NCBI GenBank assembly: GCA_018136815.1
Contig: CM030932.1
Span: 10,118,269-10,182,268, forward strand
Direction: 5' to 3'
From: Isochrysis galbana
Taxonomy: Eukaryota > Haptophyta > Isochrysidales > Isochrysidaceae
DNA: 64,000 bases
Shown one piece after another: positions 10,065 to 21,195 of this stretch; the stretch's first letter is position 1, and each line of letters begins with the position of its first letter. The notes under the pieces are model-generated. The model searched no databases and was not told the DNA's origin. It saw nothing but the letters and a program-made list of their open reading frames with translations. The translations under genes were made by a program, and so were the position numbers.

Positions 10065-12464
10065 TCAGGTGATGTTACGGATGTCTAGCCCTCCCGCCGC
10101 CTGCAGGAGGTCTTCCGATGCTTCTAGGTTGAACTCCTTGTCCACCGTGTAGAGCGGACTTATCAATTTCTTAAAGTGTTTGTTACTCGGGGCGTGTAGC
10201 CCCATATTCTCTCGTTGTTTTTTCAGCCTCAGAAAGAACCCGACTTTCGCCGTTACTAATAGGTGGTATCTCGCAAGGATCGCTCTTAAGATCGACCTAA
10301 CGGACCTGCCGTCCGCGTTGCCATATTGGATGTTATAAAAGTCAGTTAGGATGTACCTCCACGCCAGGATGCCTAGGTATCCCGAGGAGGGGTGCGGTCT
10401 GTCCACTTGATAGCAGAAAAGTCGTTGGGCTGTTTCGGATCCCGGCCTGAGGCTAATCCCCAGAAGTCCTTCTATGAATTCAAAGATGGGCTCCGTCGCG
10501 ATGCATGATGCCAGGTGAGTGGAGCTTTCAGGGGCTATGCCGCAAAAGCGGCATGTTGGATCGTCAGCAAAGCGGTTCGCTGTAGCTAACCTCCTATGTA
10601 GGACATGTTTGAAATGCAAGTAAGAGTCTCTAGGCGTCAAAAAGTTATATTTGTATAATTGCGATATTTGTTTCCACTTCCCCGAGAGGACCGGTAACCT
10701 TTTTTCCCATCTTAGTGTGGATTTTTGTGTTTTGGTTTTCCTCAAAGCGAGGAACGCTTTAGTCAAGTCCCTGACACTTACATCCTCTAGTGTTGTACGC
10801 GTGCCTTTTAGCATGTATTCTTGAGGTAACGGGTACGCCGTTTCCGCCGGGCCGTCGTACGCATGTCCCCACTTCAGCGGGGTGTATAGTTCGTCGGGCA
10901 GTAGTTGCGGGCTAATCCGCTCGTGGATGTGGGGCTCTCCCATGACATTGAGCTGGACCTTGTGGTAGTCGCCTCTTCGGCGCAGATAAAAGTTATGGTC
11001 TATATCGACTAGGATCTCGCCTAGATCGTGTGCGTCCGGATCTTCCTGAGGGAGTATCTCTTGCTCCTCTGGAGCCGGGGGCGGAGTCTTCGCTTGTTTT
11101 TTAAGAAGGTTCATATAATCGAAAGTGGTATGTATTAGTCTTGATCTCGTCCACTCAGAAATCTTTTCCCATGACTTAAGAAAGGGGCCTACCGATATGT
11201 AATTTCCCCTATGGCGTATCCAACGTTCTCCGTCCGGCAAGTAAGCCGCGCATTCTTCCATAGTGTAAACGTCCCCCGTATCCGGGTTTATGGTGTTGTG
11301 AACAATAACTGTCTGTAGAGACTCCCATTTCGACCTATGTGAGTGATGGATAGCCGGAGGCTTGTGGAAAAGATTGTGCCATATCGGGGAGCCCTGAGTG
11401 CCTTCTCGTGTGATTTCTCCCCTAAGGAAGTTGATCCTTCTGAAGTTCTCCAGCGCGTGCTTCCAGAATGCCGGGAGCGTGTTATTGCCGCGAATGCTAG
11501 CCGTGAGGCTCTTCGAGTCGACCTTCGAAAAGACCGCCGCTCGCCCTAAGGGGGTGCGGCTGAACCATTGATCCAAGACTATCTTCCATTCCGCCATTGA
11601 CGGGTTAAGATATCGGACTATCCATATCGCTTGGAGCGCCCTCGTGTGTTCGGCCATGGGAAGTAGTCCGACCCCCAATAGGGGCCCGTCTTCGCTTGTG
11701 CCTACCCTCGGATATGCCGGAAGGGTTATCCATTTCCGACCCTCTTGCGAGGAGCCTAGCTCATCCGCCTGAAGTCGGGGAGACCTATCCCACAATATAG
11801 TTTGAACGTCCGAGTCAATGGCCTCCATGAACCATGCCGGAGGAGTGGACGTGGATAGCCAATATCTCGGCGTCCCGTAGATTATGAAGTTCACTAGCAG
11901 CGTCCTCCCGTGAATGGAGAGACTCTTCAGACCTCTCCATGTTGCGACCTTTTTCTTAAGCTTCGCGTATAGCTTCTCCCAGAAGGAGTCGTTTTCTAGC
12001 CCTTCCCAGAAAGGGACTCCTAGAATGGTCGCATACTCGCCTTCGCCGAGCGTTTTAAGATAAGTTAGCGTCTCGGGGACCTGCGCCCCTGTAAGCGATC
12101 CCATTCTTATTAGTATACTCTTGTTTTTGTTCACCCTAGCCCCGGTGGCGGTTCCATATGTCTCTAAGATGTGCATCGCCCTCTCCAGTGACTCGAAAGA
12201 GCTCGCTAAAATTTGCGTGTCGTCGGCAAACTGCGAAAGCCTTAACTCTCTAGGTCCTATTGTGATTCCCTTCATCTCAGGGTGTGGTGTTGTGGAGAGT
12301 CGGCTTTGGATCCGATTGGGGATCCGCCCGCTTGCGCGACGGCTGCTGTGGTTGTTGGGCTTGTGGCTGCTGGGCTTGCTGGGCTGTATCCTTCCCTTTG
12401 TGTCCATGCGCAGCTTGCGCGTATGTCCTGGTCGCTTGAGTTGGTTGTTGGTTTGAGGGCGCAA
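10065..12464 (-). CDS. LINE ORF2, C-terminal half (RT motif C to C-terminus)
   Basis: The 799-residue frame begins in sequence belonging to ORF1 in another frame. After the deletion joint (about 12280) it reads the reverse transcriptase palm motif SQFADDTQIL, then thumb/connection sequence, the DSYLHFKHVLHRRLATANRF block and the knuckle CRFCGIAPESSTHLASC. The C-terminus ends LDIRNIT. Endonuclease and the first half of the reverse transcriptase, including motif A, are missing, so the copy is not autonomous. The same C-terminus recurs at 27.9 kb. Confidence 0.85.
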   Translation of the reverse strand: MRPQTNNQLKRPGHTRKLRMDTKGRIQPSKPSSHKPNNHSSRRASGRIPNRIQSRLSTTPHPEMKGITIGPRELRLSQFADDTQILASSFESLERAMHILETYGTATGARVNKNKSILIRMGSLTGAQVPETLTYLKTLGEGEYATILGVPFWEGLENDSFWEKLYAKLKKKVATWRGLKSLSIHGRTLLVNFIIYGTPRYWLSTSTPPAWFMEAIDSDVQTILWDRSPRLQADELGSSQEGRKWITLPAYPRVGTSEDGPLLGVGLLPMAEHTRALQAIWIVRYLNPSMAEWKIVLDQWFSRTPLGRAAVFSKVDSKSLTASIRGNNTLPAFWKHALENFRRINFLRGEITREGTQGSPIWHNLFHKPPAIHHSHRSKWESLQTVIVHNTINPDTGDVYTMEECAAYLPDGERWIRHRGNYISVGPFLKSWEKISEWTRSRLIHTTFDYMNLLKKQAKTPPPAPEEQEILPQEDPDAHDLGEILVDIDHNFYLRRRGDYHKVQLNVMGEPHIHERISPQLLPDELYTPLKWGHAYDGPAETAYPLPQEYMLKGTRTTLEDVSVRDLTKAFLALRKTKTQKSTLRWEKRLPVLSGKWKQISQLYKYNFLTPRDSYLHFKHVLHRRLATANRFADDPTCRFCGIAPESSTHLASCIATEPIFEFIEGLLGISLRPGSETAQRLFCYQVDRPHPSSGYLGILAWRYILTDFYNIQYGNADGRSVRSILRAILARYHLLVTAKVGFFLRLKKQRENMGLHAPSNKHFKKLISPLYTVDKEFNLEASEDLLQAAGGLDIRNIT

Positions 12465-12831
12465 AGGCCCCCAAAATGGATTGTTGTGTTAAGTGCCCGC
12501 CCCCGAGGGGTGCACTGATGGTAGGAGTGGCCGCCATGGGGGTGGCAGCAGAGCTGCCACCTCCCATGGGGAGTCCTTGAGTTGGTGGAGGAACGGAGGG
12601 GTTGGGTGGCAGGGCTTTGCCCTGGGTCTGGTTGTCACCAGGGAACAGGACTCTGCCTGTTCCCTGGTTCTGTAGCAGCTTGGGAGGCGAGGGCGGTGCC
12701 GTCATCTCGACGTCGTTGTCAGGCGGCGCGGCGGCCTGTGGGCGCTTGGGCTCCGGCGGTTTGGGGCGGCCCCGTTGGGGCGTCGTGACGGCGGGGGGCT
12801 GGGAGGTGGGAGCGGTCGGCGCGCGCTCCAT
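12277..12831 (-). CDS. LINE-B ORF1 N-terminal region
   Basis: It starts at the ATG of the conserved ATGGAGCG immediately after the 5' hairpin (MERAP...). The 184 residues are Pro/Ala/Gln-rich with a GTGRVLFPGDN segment and a Q-rich stretch near the end. They match the ORF1 at 48892 continued at 54241. The frame stops just past the internal deletion joint because the deletion shifted it relative to ORF2. A perfect inverted repeat (CCATGGGAGGTGGCAGC with its partner) near 12540-12575 recurs in related copies. Confidence 0.75.
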   Translation of the reverse strand: MERAPTAPTSQPPAVTTPQRGRPKPPEPKRPQAAAPPDNDVEMTAPPSPPKLLQNQGTGRVLFPGDNQTQGKALPPNPSVPPPTQGLPMGGGSSAATPMAATPTISAPLGGGHLTQQSILGAFAPSNQQPTQATRTYAQAAHGHKGKDTAQQAQQPQAQQPQQPSRKRADPQSDPKPTLHNTTP

Positions 12832-12874
12832 CGCTAAAACTATAACAATAGTTTTTCATCTGACTGGCAGCGTA

Positions 12875-13320
12875 GAAAGTGCTCCCAAGAAGGTCCCCCT
12901 TCCGCTCTGAATTTGACAGGGTGCTGACGCGAGAGCACACCACCGGGATCCCTCTTGTTCTAACTCGGACACGGTGGCGCTGACGCGAGCACACCGCCCA
13001 AACGATGACCGAATGCAAGTGTGAGCAGAAGAATGAGCGTACAAGAGCACCGTTCATAACGGAAAGACAGCCTTCGGAATGCTTGCAGGTGCGCAAAGGT
13101 GTGCTCGACAACCACTCGTTTGGAATTGGAACGTTGAGTCGTCTTGGTCCGTCTGCGTATGGACACTGGGAGGGGGTATGGACTCGGTGCCCGGGGGAGA
13201 CGGACTCAAGGCGGAGGGGGGCGGCCATGGTGGCGACTCAGAGCAGGAAAAACGGGGTGGGAGAAAACCAAGTCGTAGGAGGTAGCTAACGTTATGTACG
13301 AACACGCTATGCGGGCACAA
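12875..13320 (-). pseudogene. Harbinger/IS5-like (DDE_4) transposase C-terminus, broken
   Basis: The minus strand around 13050-13166 reads SNSKRVVVEHTFAHLQAFRR. The pattern S-x-R-x-VEH-x-F-x-x-L-x-x-FR is characteristic of the last catalytic Glu region of DDE_Tnp_4 (Harbinger/IS5) transposases. The downstream part is cut off by the LINE insertion at 12857. No full frame is left. Confidence 0.55.
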
Positions 13321-13535
13321 AAACCACTCTAAAAGCGCACTTCCCTCCAGCCACCCGCAGCACTTTGGCAGGAAACCAACATGGGATGAGATATCGTGAT
13401 TTCAACGATATGTCCACCCTGCCCCAAATCGAGTGAATGGAGTCAGACCACGTGTGTGTTTCAACATGTGAAGTGTCAAGTTGACTCAAGTAACCTCCAG
13501 GTGACAATGAAAGGTGTTAGCAGCGATGGGGATAA

Positions 13536-14009
13536 TTGAACGCTTTTGGTCTGGTAAGTGCGGCTGAGCGCCTGAAGCAATACCCATCCCATGGCCTTGA
13601 ACAGCTTTCAGGCCGTCGCGACGTACTCTTTTGTCGGCCATGCAAGAAAGAGATCTCCGTCGTCTACTCCAACTTTGTAGTGCATATCAAATCCAACAGA
13701 CACATTCAAAATGTAGAGGGTTTGGCGCAGCGTAGCAAAGACTCGACCGAGGTCAGTGAATTCATCACCGATTACTACGAGGCCAATCCCAACGAGGTGG
13801 GGAGTGTTACGCCGGAGAAAACACTCCTCTTCAGATGGACAGTCGTCGACGCCTTCTTGGAAAGTGGCATCCCTTTGAGCAAAGTGGATGAGCTGCGCCA
13901 TGTATTTGAGCTCGCAGGCCGGCGGAGGAAGACTGTGGCTTCTCTTTCGTTCTTGCTCGGTTTGTATCATTTTTCTTATATCTCATGGAATCTCTCATGC
14001 TGTCCGTTA
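13536..14009 (+). pseudogene. hAT-like transposase N-terminal fragment (BED-like zinc finger)
   Basis: The frame contains a finger-like block FCRPCKKEISVVYSNFVVHI followed by KSNRH (C-x2-C ... H-x4/5-H), then FLESGIPLSKVDELRHVFE. This layout is usual at the start of hAT-family transposases. No ATG start is visible; the frame opens after a stop at 13533, preceded by a GATAATTGAACGCTTTT motif that recurs beside the hAT C-terminal piece at 61.2 kb. It ends where a solo retroelement 5' hairpin begins at 14011. Confidence 0.5.
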
Positions 14010-14010
14010 C

Positions 14011-14060
14011 AAAAACTATTGTTATAGTTTTAGCGATGGAGCGCGCGCCGACCGCTCTGC
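14011..14060 (+). mobile_element. Solo retroelement 5' end (hairpin + ATGGAGCG)
   Basis: The family-B start (AAAACTATTGTTATAG...GCGATGGAGCGCGC) is present, but similarity to other copies ends after about 45 bases. There is no ORF2 or 3' UTR. Confidence 0.6.
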
Positions 14061-14345
14061 ATTTCTTACCTTGAACGCGTGGACAATTACCGTACCGGTA
14101 AAAATAAAACTCAAATCTTCGAATTTCAAGACGAAAATCGGCGGACCAGGATTTGAGCCCAGGGAGAATCCGAATCTGCACGCCTTGAGTGACCAAGACG
14201 AACATAGAAGACGATATATAACGACGAAGGCACGTACCTATACCGTAATATTCATGCCAGGAGGCCTGAATACAACATGTTCAAACAATGTTCAGATGAG
14301 TGTATAAGTCAGCAAACCAACATTTGCTTTTTGAAAATTCGGATT
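14061..14345 (-). repeat. tRNA-like remnant, possibly SINE-derived
   Basis: On the minus strand CTGGG-CTCAAAT-CCTGG (about 14142-14160) forms a T-arm-like 5-bp stem with a B-box-like GGCTCAAATCC, preceded by a TCAAGGCG D-arm-like piece. The acceptor stem does not pair, so this is not a functional tRNA gene. Confidence 0.3.
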
Positions 14346-14579
14346 TCGGCGGTGGAACGTGACCATACGGGTTTTTACACTGTAGAGAGGGGGTTATACT
14401 TGTAGACGAAAGGGGCTTATTCTCTCAGAGAGGGGGCAGCGCCAAGCCAAACTTGCAGCCCACTTCTAGAGAGGGCCCAAACTTTTGGCGCACTAGAGAA
14501 GGCCACCCAATCTTCAAGAAACAAGAAAAACTCCTACCTAGAAGCATTGACCTGAGCCTACAGCGCGGGGAGGGGAGCG

Positions 14580-14622
14580 GGATGCGCTCCATGACCCTAT
14601 CGTTTCAACGATAGTACAGCTC
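14580..14622 (-). mobile_element. Solo retroelement 5' hairpin, third stem variant
   Basis: The minus strand reads CTATCGT-TGAA-ACGATAG, then GGGTC, then ATGGAGCGC. The stem is 7 bp and differs from the family A and B stems. Little further similarity follows. Confidence 0.6.
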
Positions 14623-14981
14623 TCGTGCGACCTAAGATGGTGTAAGGGAAAGGGCGGGGCAGCGTGGCACGAGGGCTCTCTGGCTCTCCCCCCCTCTCTC
14701 CCTTCCCCTCCCCCTCGAAATATCCGGAAAGTATCCCGGATATGCCCATTCCGACAGACCTCCGAAATATCAGAGACAAACATCTCGATCAAGATGCCTA
14801 CCGCTACTCGCTGCAAAGAAGATTCCCGTGCCTAACATCTCACCAAACCTGTGTACACTACTTGCGCCACTTTTAGAGGCATTCACTACCAAGCCGACGA
14901 ATCGGTTGCGAAATCATTCATTTGCTCGCCTTCTTCCCTCGTCCTCTGGCGCAACCACGAGAGAACTGTTTCGAGCCTCGC
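14623..14981. other. 3' flank of Argonaute; no gene seen
   Basis: C-rich and mixed sequence with small shadow frames. It probably includes the Argonaute 3' UTR. Confidence 0.4.
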
Positions 14982-17900
14982 TTACATCCAGTACGCGACA
15001 CCCTTCATCTTGTCGGTCACAGGAAGGAACATGCCCGAGCCTCCTCCTGTCGCGCCGCTATTGATTGAGGCGGCGTCCGAGCTCTCGTCGCAGAAGCCTT
15101 GTTGGTTGTATTGAGCCTGAAAAGCCGCCAAGTGAGCCCAGTAGACGGGCGCAGGACGGCCGACGATCTGACGAAGATTGCAGGGAAGCGAGCGTGAATC
15201 GAAGGCAGCTTGCGTCTCTGTTCTCAATCAAGTTGACGGGCAGTCACGTCTAGCAGAGGACTGCTGCGGCCGGCGGCGGCGCACCTTCGTCGCCCTTTGA
15301 TAGGCATGGCAGAGCTGGAAGGTGAGAGCCTGCAAATCGTCAATGGAGAGATGTGCCTCATTCAGCAGAACATGGTAATGCGCCGGCTTTGGCGTGCCCT
15401 TAAGGCCGTAGTGAGGCACCTGCGTGCAGCAACATGGACCGTTAGTACCGAGAGCTGTCGCCCACTCCGGCGCCTATGCTGAGCGGGGTAGTAACGCATT
15501 CACCATGTAGAAGTTCATGTATTGGGTACTGGTCGGGTCGTTAACCTTGTCGGTCACTTCACGGTCGACAACCAAGCCGACTGGAACGTTGCCGAACCTG
15601 CGTTCACCCTTGGATTCTGCGAAGCGTGTGCGCGTTCGCTTTTGCACGACTTTGTAAACGAGTTCGGGGTTGATGCCGAGATCAATGAAGGACTTCTTCA
15701 GGTCTTGAATCTCAGGAATGGCGAAGGTGTCGAACTGCGAGTGGGCGACGCCGTCGCGGTAGAAAAAGACACGTCTGCAACAATGCAAGTGGGAAAGCAT
15801 GAGCGCGCATGGTCACATTCTCTTGTGGCGACAACCGTGAGAGGTGGCAGGCAGGTGGGCGCGGATGGGTCGTACGTAAGACCGATTTGGTTGTGTTGCT
15901 GCCATACACGGTAGAGCGTTTTCATGACCTCGCCAATTTGCTCGAGCCGCTCTTGACGAGCTTCTTGCACCAAGATCTGCACACATTGAATGTATGGAAT
16001 CGTATGGAATCGGCCGCCCCGTTAAGTACTCGTCACGGGTGCCCAGAAGGAGGGGGCCCGGACGGAAGGGCCGCACGCGGACCTCAGTGTGAAACTTGGT
16101 AGCGTCCTTGTCGAGTGTCGCCACCACGGCCGCGAAGGAGTTCTGCACCGAGCCGGGCTTGGCATGGTTGACGTCGACGCCAATCACCATCGTGCCCGGT
16201 ACCTGGAATAGCGACCTCTCCAAGATGCTATTTGCGCCGCCCAGCTTCATGTTGACCTGGAGGGCAGGGCGATTGGTGGCAGCGTTGGGCAGGCCGCGAG
16301 AAAGGGCGGGCATCGTAGTAGGTGGGAGGCTAGCAGGTTGGCGAGGGTTGATCCTTGACGGTGGGGTGGGGAGCCTACCTTGAGAAGGACGCCGGCGGCG
16401 TATTGTTGGGAGAGGGCGAGACAGCCGCCGCCGCCCTTGCCACCGCCCTTGCCGCCGCCCCGGCCGCCGCCCTTGCCGCCGCCCTTACCGCCGCCCTTGC
16501 CGCCGCCCGCCATCTATGCGCGAGAGGGAGGCCAGTAATGAGCTCAGCCAGAGGGAGCCGGTGAGGCCCTGCGTCCCGGTCGATGTGCCGGACCGGTTCT
16601 CTTCGCAAACGCTGCACCCACCTTCGGCCATTGCACGCATTGCGTGACCACGCCGTACTCACTGGTGGCAGCCCATCGCTTCACTGCGGGATACATCCAC
16701 ACCCTGTTGACGCTCTCAACTTCGGGAAGGATGAACAGGACGAAACTCAAATTGCTTTGGTATTCTGAAGCCATCTTGTTGAGGCTGCCCTCGAGGCTGT
16801 CGACCGTGTCTTTCCCCATGTCCAACACTGGAAAGCGGTCTCGACCGGCGCGATCCAGCCGGCCCGACCTCGGTTTCACTAAGCTTTCGGGCTCAAGTCC
16901 TTTCATTCCTCGTTCGCGGGCCATTCCGCAAAAGATGCCGATGAAGTCGGCCAGAAGGTCGAGATTTCTGCATCCAAAATGCACCACCGCCCACCGATCG
17001 ACCTTGGCAGGCCTATAGAAAGGAATGTCGCCGAGGTTACCTCTGAGTGACCAGCCGCCCTTGTCATCGACGCGAACGCGAGAGCCCCTTCCGAACGTCA
17101 GTTCACAGGTTTCGAGACGCCGGGCGGACTCCGCCGCCAGCTTCAAGAGACTGCTGCTGATCTCTAGGCCGAAGCCTTGCGCCGACGTCTCCGTTTGCTT
17201 CACTGTGTCAAGGATGTCCTCGATCTTGCTGAAGCGAGCCTGAGGCAGTCGACACAAATGGCACACGTTGGGTGGGGCACACAGAATCAAGTAGTAGTGG
17301 AGTTGTGCGGGTGATTTGTGGGTGTTGGGAAAGCAAGGCTGGGCGGAGGCGAAGCCAGAAAAGGGGGAGAATCACCTGCGACTCTTTGCACATTTCCTTG
17401 ATCATCATTTGAGAGATTTCACTCGACTTCTTGATGGACGGCTGACCAGGGGCGATCTTGAGGAGCTCAATGGGGATCACGGGTGCCACGCCGCCGGGTT
17501 GCCTTGCCTTACCAACAGTGATGCCGGGCTTCTTGGGGTCAATTCTCGGGTATTCCGCCCTGACATAGATGGTGCGCATGGCTCTCAAAGGGACTGATAA
17601 CATGGACGCCGCATGCGCCAAATGAATGCTCGCCCTCCAACCCGCCTTCCCGCGATCTCGCCGCGCTCACTTGAAGAACTCGTAGACATTTGTCGTCGCA
17701 CCCTCATGGTCGAACGTCCTAGCTTCGATGGGCACGTCGTCCACGCCGAACAGCTGGTACGTACGATTTGGCTTGTGCGTCGCCTTGAGCCGCTTGTTCT
17801 TGAGCGATCTGAGAGCGCGCGAAGACTCTGAGGACCAAACGTCAATCCTGTGAGCGAGAAGGAAAGGGTGGGATTGGCGCCCAATAAGCTTCGTGACTCC

Positions 17901-19862
17901 GACACCTTAGACGTCAGATGATGGGCGACGAGACGCTCGACCGTCTCGGAACTGCCGCGCTTACCTCTCCGCAGATTGGCCCGTCTTATTTGCCAGAAAG
18001 TCAAGGAGCGAGACGTCATTGAGCATCACACAAGCGGCATGGTCAACCTGTCAGGATTGGACTAGTGCGGGTAAGCGAACTCGTGGAGCGGAGTACATGG
18101 GTGACCGCGAGTCATAGCGCGGATTGACGATGGGGCGGACTTGCTAAGCGTGGCGCGCGAAGACGGGCACCACAAGCCCACCTGTAGTAGAGCGCCGCGT
18201 TCGGCGTGCACAATGGACGACGAGTAGCCCAAGTGAAGGAGCAACTCTCTGTCGCGGCCAATTGGTTTTCGCTGTAGGGGGGGGGGGGGGGGGGGGGCGA
18301 GTGGCTACACGAAAACTCCACGAGCAAATTCTTGAAAGCTTCCGGCGTGGGAGGCTCAGGAGCGCGGGCGCTCACTTCCGCCCATCTGTATGCGTTTTCG
18401 GAACGCTCGGCAAAAAACGCTGAACCAATTGGCATGAATAGACGCTTGCTTGTATTCTGCGATGGCGTGGCGGTTGGGGTGCGGGGTGGGTGAAAAGGTT
18501 GAGCGCATGCGCGCACGAAGGCGTCGTCGCGAGCAATCCGATTGTCCACGCTGGGCAACACCTCTCGGCCATGCGGCGCACTTGTGTGATGGCACTCAAG
18601 ACATTGATTTGGTCCTGGGTCGAAATCTCCGTGCCGAGCTCGACAGTCTTCTCGTTGCACTTGACAGTTAAGGTCGTCTCGCCCTTGCCGAAGTTGACTG
18701 ATAGCGAGCATGCCATGCCGGAGTTGCTATCGTCGGCCCCGTCCCATCCTTCCGCAGCGGCCTCCTGGCTGATGACAATAGCATTACTGCCCGCATACCA
18801 GAGCAAATTGGCGCCATCGTACGCGTACTTGTCTCGACTGCGCATCGAGAGTTGCGATGATGGAGTAGGAGGTGTACATGGCAGGGAGCGGCAAGGTGCG
18901 GGGTTGCGAGTGCGTGTGTACTTACCCGAAGAGAGCGTCGAACTTGGCCTTGAGATTTGTCGGAGGCACTTGCTCTTTCCTCACCTGCCCCACGCGCGAG
19001 CGGTCTACCGTGCGACGAGAGCAGTGCGGGCCAGGCGGGGAGGGCGTCGCAAGCAAGATGGAAGATGGCTAGCGCCGCACCAGGCGGACGTGTGCAAACT
19101 CACCAGCAGCGCGCGTTTTCCCTCCTTTTCTTTTTGGACAATTTTATCGTCGTACTCGCCAAAGTGCACGCCATATATGCGGACTATTGACTGAGACAGC
19201 AAGGGTGCAACCCGGGGGTGAGGCGCGAGCGTCGCGTCCTTGATGAAAAGCATACGGACTGAGGGGCGGTGACGCAGTAGTAAGCTTACGGACTGAGGGG
19301 CGCTAACCTTGCCCTTTGGTTGGATGGTGATGAAATTGGTGACGATATTGTCCAGCTGTCGGCCTCTGCGACCGCTGGACTGAGCCTCGCCTCCGCCCGC
19401 CGGTGAAGCGTTGCTGTTCCTTGGCGGTGGCGGTGGAGGGCGAGGCCGATCGCGATATCCGTCATCCGCCTCGCGCGAGCGCTTTGCGGGCAGTGAGCCA
19501 GCGGGCAGCCTCTGTTGCGATGACGGAGCAGCTGTCCGGGTGCACCCCGCTTCAATCACCAAAGTCGCGAGGACGCGTGATCCCTCCTCCTCAATTGCCT
19601 TGATGTGCACTCCTTTCGTCCCCTTCACGACAAAGCCCTTGTGCAATTGACTTCCAAGTCGAAGTGCATTATTCTTGAGGAGTTCTTGGTCAAGCACCAC
19701 CTGGAACTGCCTGCCCTCGGGGAGCGACACATCGCGCTTCACAATTGTGTCTTTCCGAAAGTCGATCACGGAAGGCAGATCGAGTTCATCCGTAGAGAAG
19801 GAGAAGGTGTCCACGTAGGTGGCTTTTGAGTCTGAATAGAAGCGCAGTGTCACCCTCGGCAT
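14982..19862 (-). CDS. Argonaute (PAZ-PIWI) protein, slicer-competent, 16 exons
   Basis: Exons inferred by homology, with GT-AG ends and phase checked: 19862-19308, 19190-19104, 18984-18926, 18837-18582, 18456-18376, 18244-18182, 18047-17965, 17808-17671, 17559-17376, 17239-16622, 16513-16379, 16256-16077, 15976-15876, 15774-15504, 15419-15285, 15167-14982 (about 1043 residues). The first exon adds an unusual ~185-residue extension before the N domain (IVRIYGVHF). Linker: YDGANLLWYAG and LFMPIGSAFF. PAZ: VDHAACVMLND...TTNVYEFFKAEYPR...PVIPIELL. PIWI holds all four catalytic positions: D in GVDVNHAKPG, E in ARQERLEQI, D in FFYRDGV, H in PVYWAHLAAF. The C-terminus is YWM. Exon 11 encodes a Gly/Lys-repeat insert (GGGK)n before SQQYAAGVLLK; its 5' border is the least certain. 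The role is small-RNA-guided silencing; the guide class is unknown. Confidence 0.9.
18277..18298. repeat. Poly-G tract in Argonaute intron 5
   Basis: An uninterrupted G run of about 20 bases (plus strand) lies between exons 5 and 6. Its length may be unreliable. Confidence 0.8.
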
Positions 19863-20540
19863 GACTAACGATCAGGGGGGGGGGGGCGGGGGGGGGGGGG
19901 GAGAACATCGAGGTCAGCTGGGTCGAGCTTTCCCTCCGCCCCTTTGATCCTTTCTGATTCGCCCTGGTCGGTCTTACCTCTCTCTCCCCCGGTCGATACC
20001 TTGCCTCCCACCAAGCCACCCTTCACACCCACCCACCCACCAGCTCCCATCGGCTTATGGGGAAAGAGGGGAGTACTCACACATGCCCAGGGGAGGGGAG
20101 CGGGCAGCGGGGGAGGAGGGGAGAGTGGATCGAGGGGTGGGGCTTGGGGGGGAAGGGGGACTCACGCTGGGAATGGTGGGAGGGGCTCGGGGGGGTGGGA
20201 AGGCGAGGGCGGCGAGCGCACCCCCACAGCCCGGCCTCTTGCTTTTGGTGGGAAGGCCGAAGAGATCGGAGATGTCAGATGTCCCGGCGGCACTACAATT
20301 CGGAATTCGACGCTCAGATATAATGTAAATGAGAGGTCGTCGTCGTGGAGAGGAGGTGTCTTGGTCTCTCTGCTGGTGTTACGGGAAATGGGTCGCAGGT
20401 TCGCTGGTGGATACTGGTGTGTCACCGCTGCTTATGTGAATCTATCGACGAGAGAGAGGGGAGGAATACTCACATCTTGGTGAGATTGTTTCCCCCCCCG
20501 CCCCCCGCCGCGCCGTCCACCTCGTCGTACTCACTCTCTC
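19863..20540. promoter_or_regulatory. Argonaute upstream region with G-runs
   Basis: G tracts (19876-19902, broken by one C) lie only a few bases upstream of the chosen start codon, followed by C-rich sequence. No further exon was identified; an upstream non-coding exon cannot be excluded. Confidence 0.3.
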
Positions 20541-21085
<545 letters not shown>

Positions 21086-21195
21086 AGGTCTCGGCCGTGT
21101 CCCCATCTCCTCGAAGGAGCGCCGGTGGGGCCCACCGCACCTAAAAATAACGCCCGTCCATGCCCACCGACTCCTTCGGCCCACACACAACTCAC

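Larger units (their letters stand above)
9760..12856 (-). mobile_element. Internally deleted LINE (family B) with 18-bp TSD
   Basis: It is flanked by CATCTGACTGGCAGCGTA at 9742-9759 and 12857-12874. The sense strand is minus. The 5' end is a hairpin (ACTAT-TGTT-ATAGT) directly before ATGGAGCG at 12831. The 3' end is ...AATTTTAAGAAGA followed by a T-run, seen as A's at 9760-9769. Sequence between the ORF1 N-terminus and reverse-transcriptase motif C is missing, leaving 3.1 kb. The 3' UTR (9770-10064) is repeated at 28.1-28.3 kb. Confidence 0.9.

Noticed and set aside
16355-16564. Ala-rich plus-strand ORF
   Set aside because: Antisense of the GGGK-coding repeat of Argonaute exon 11.
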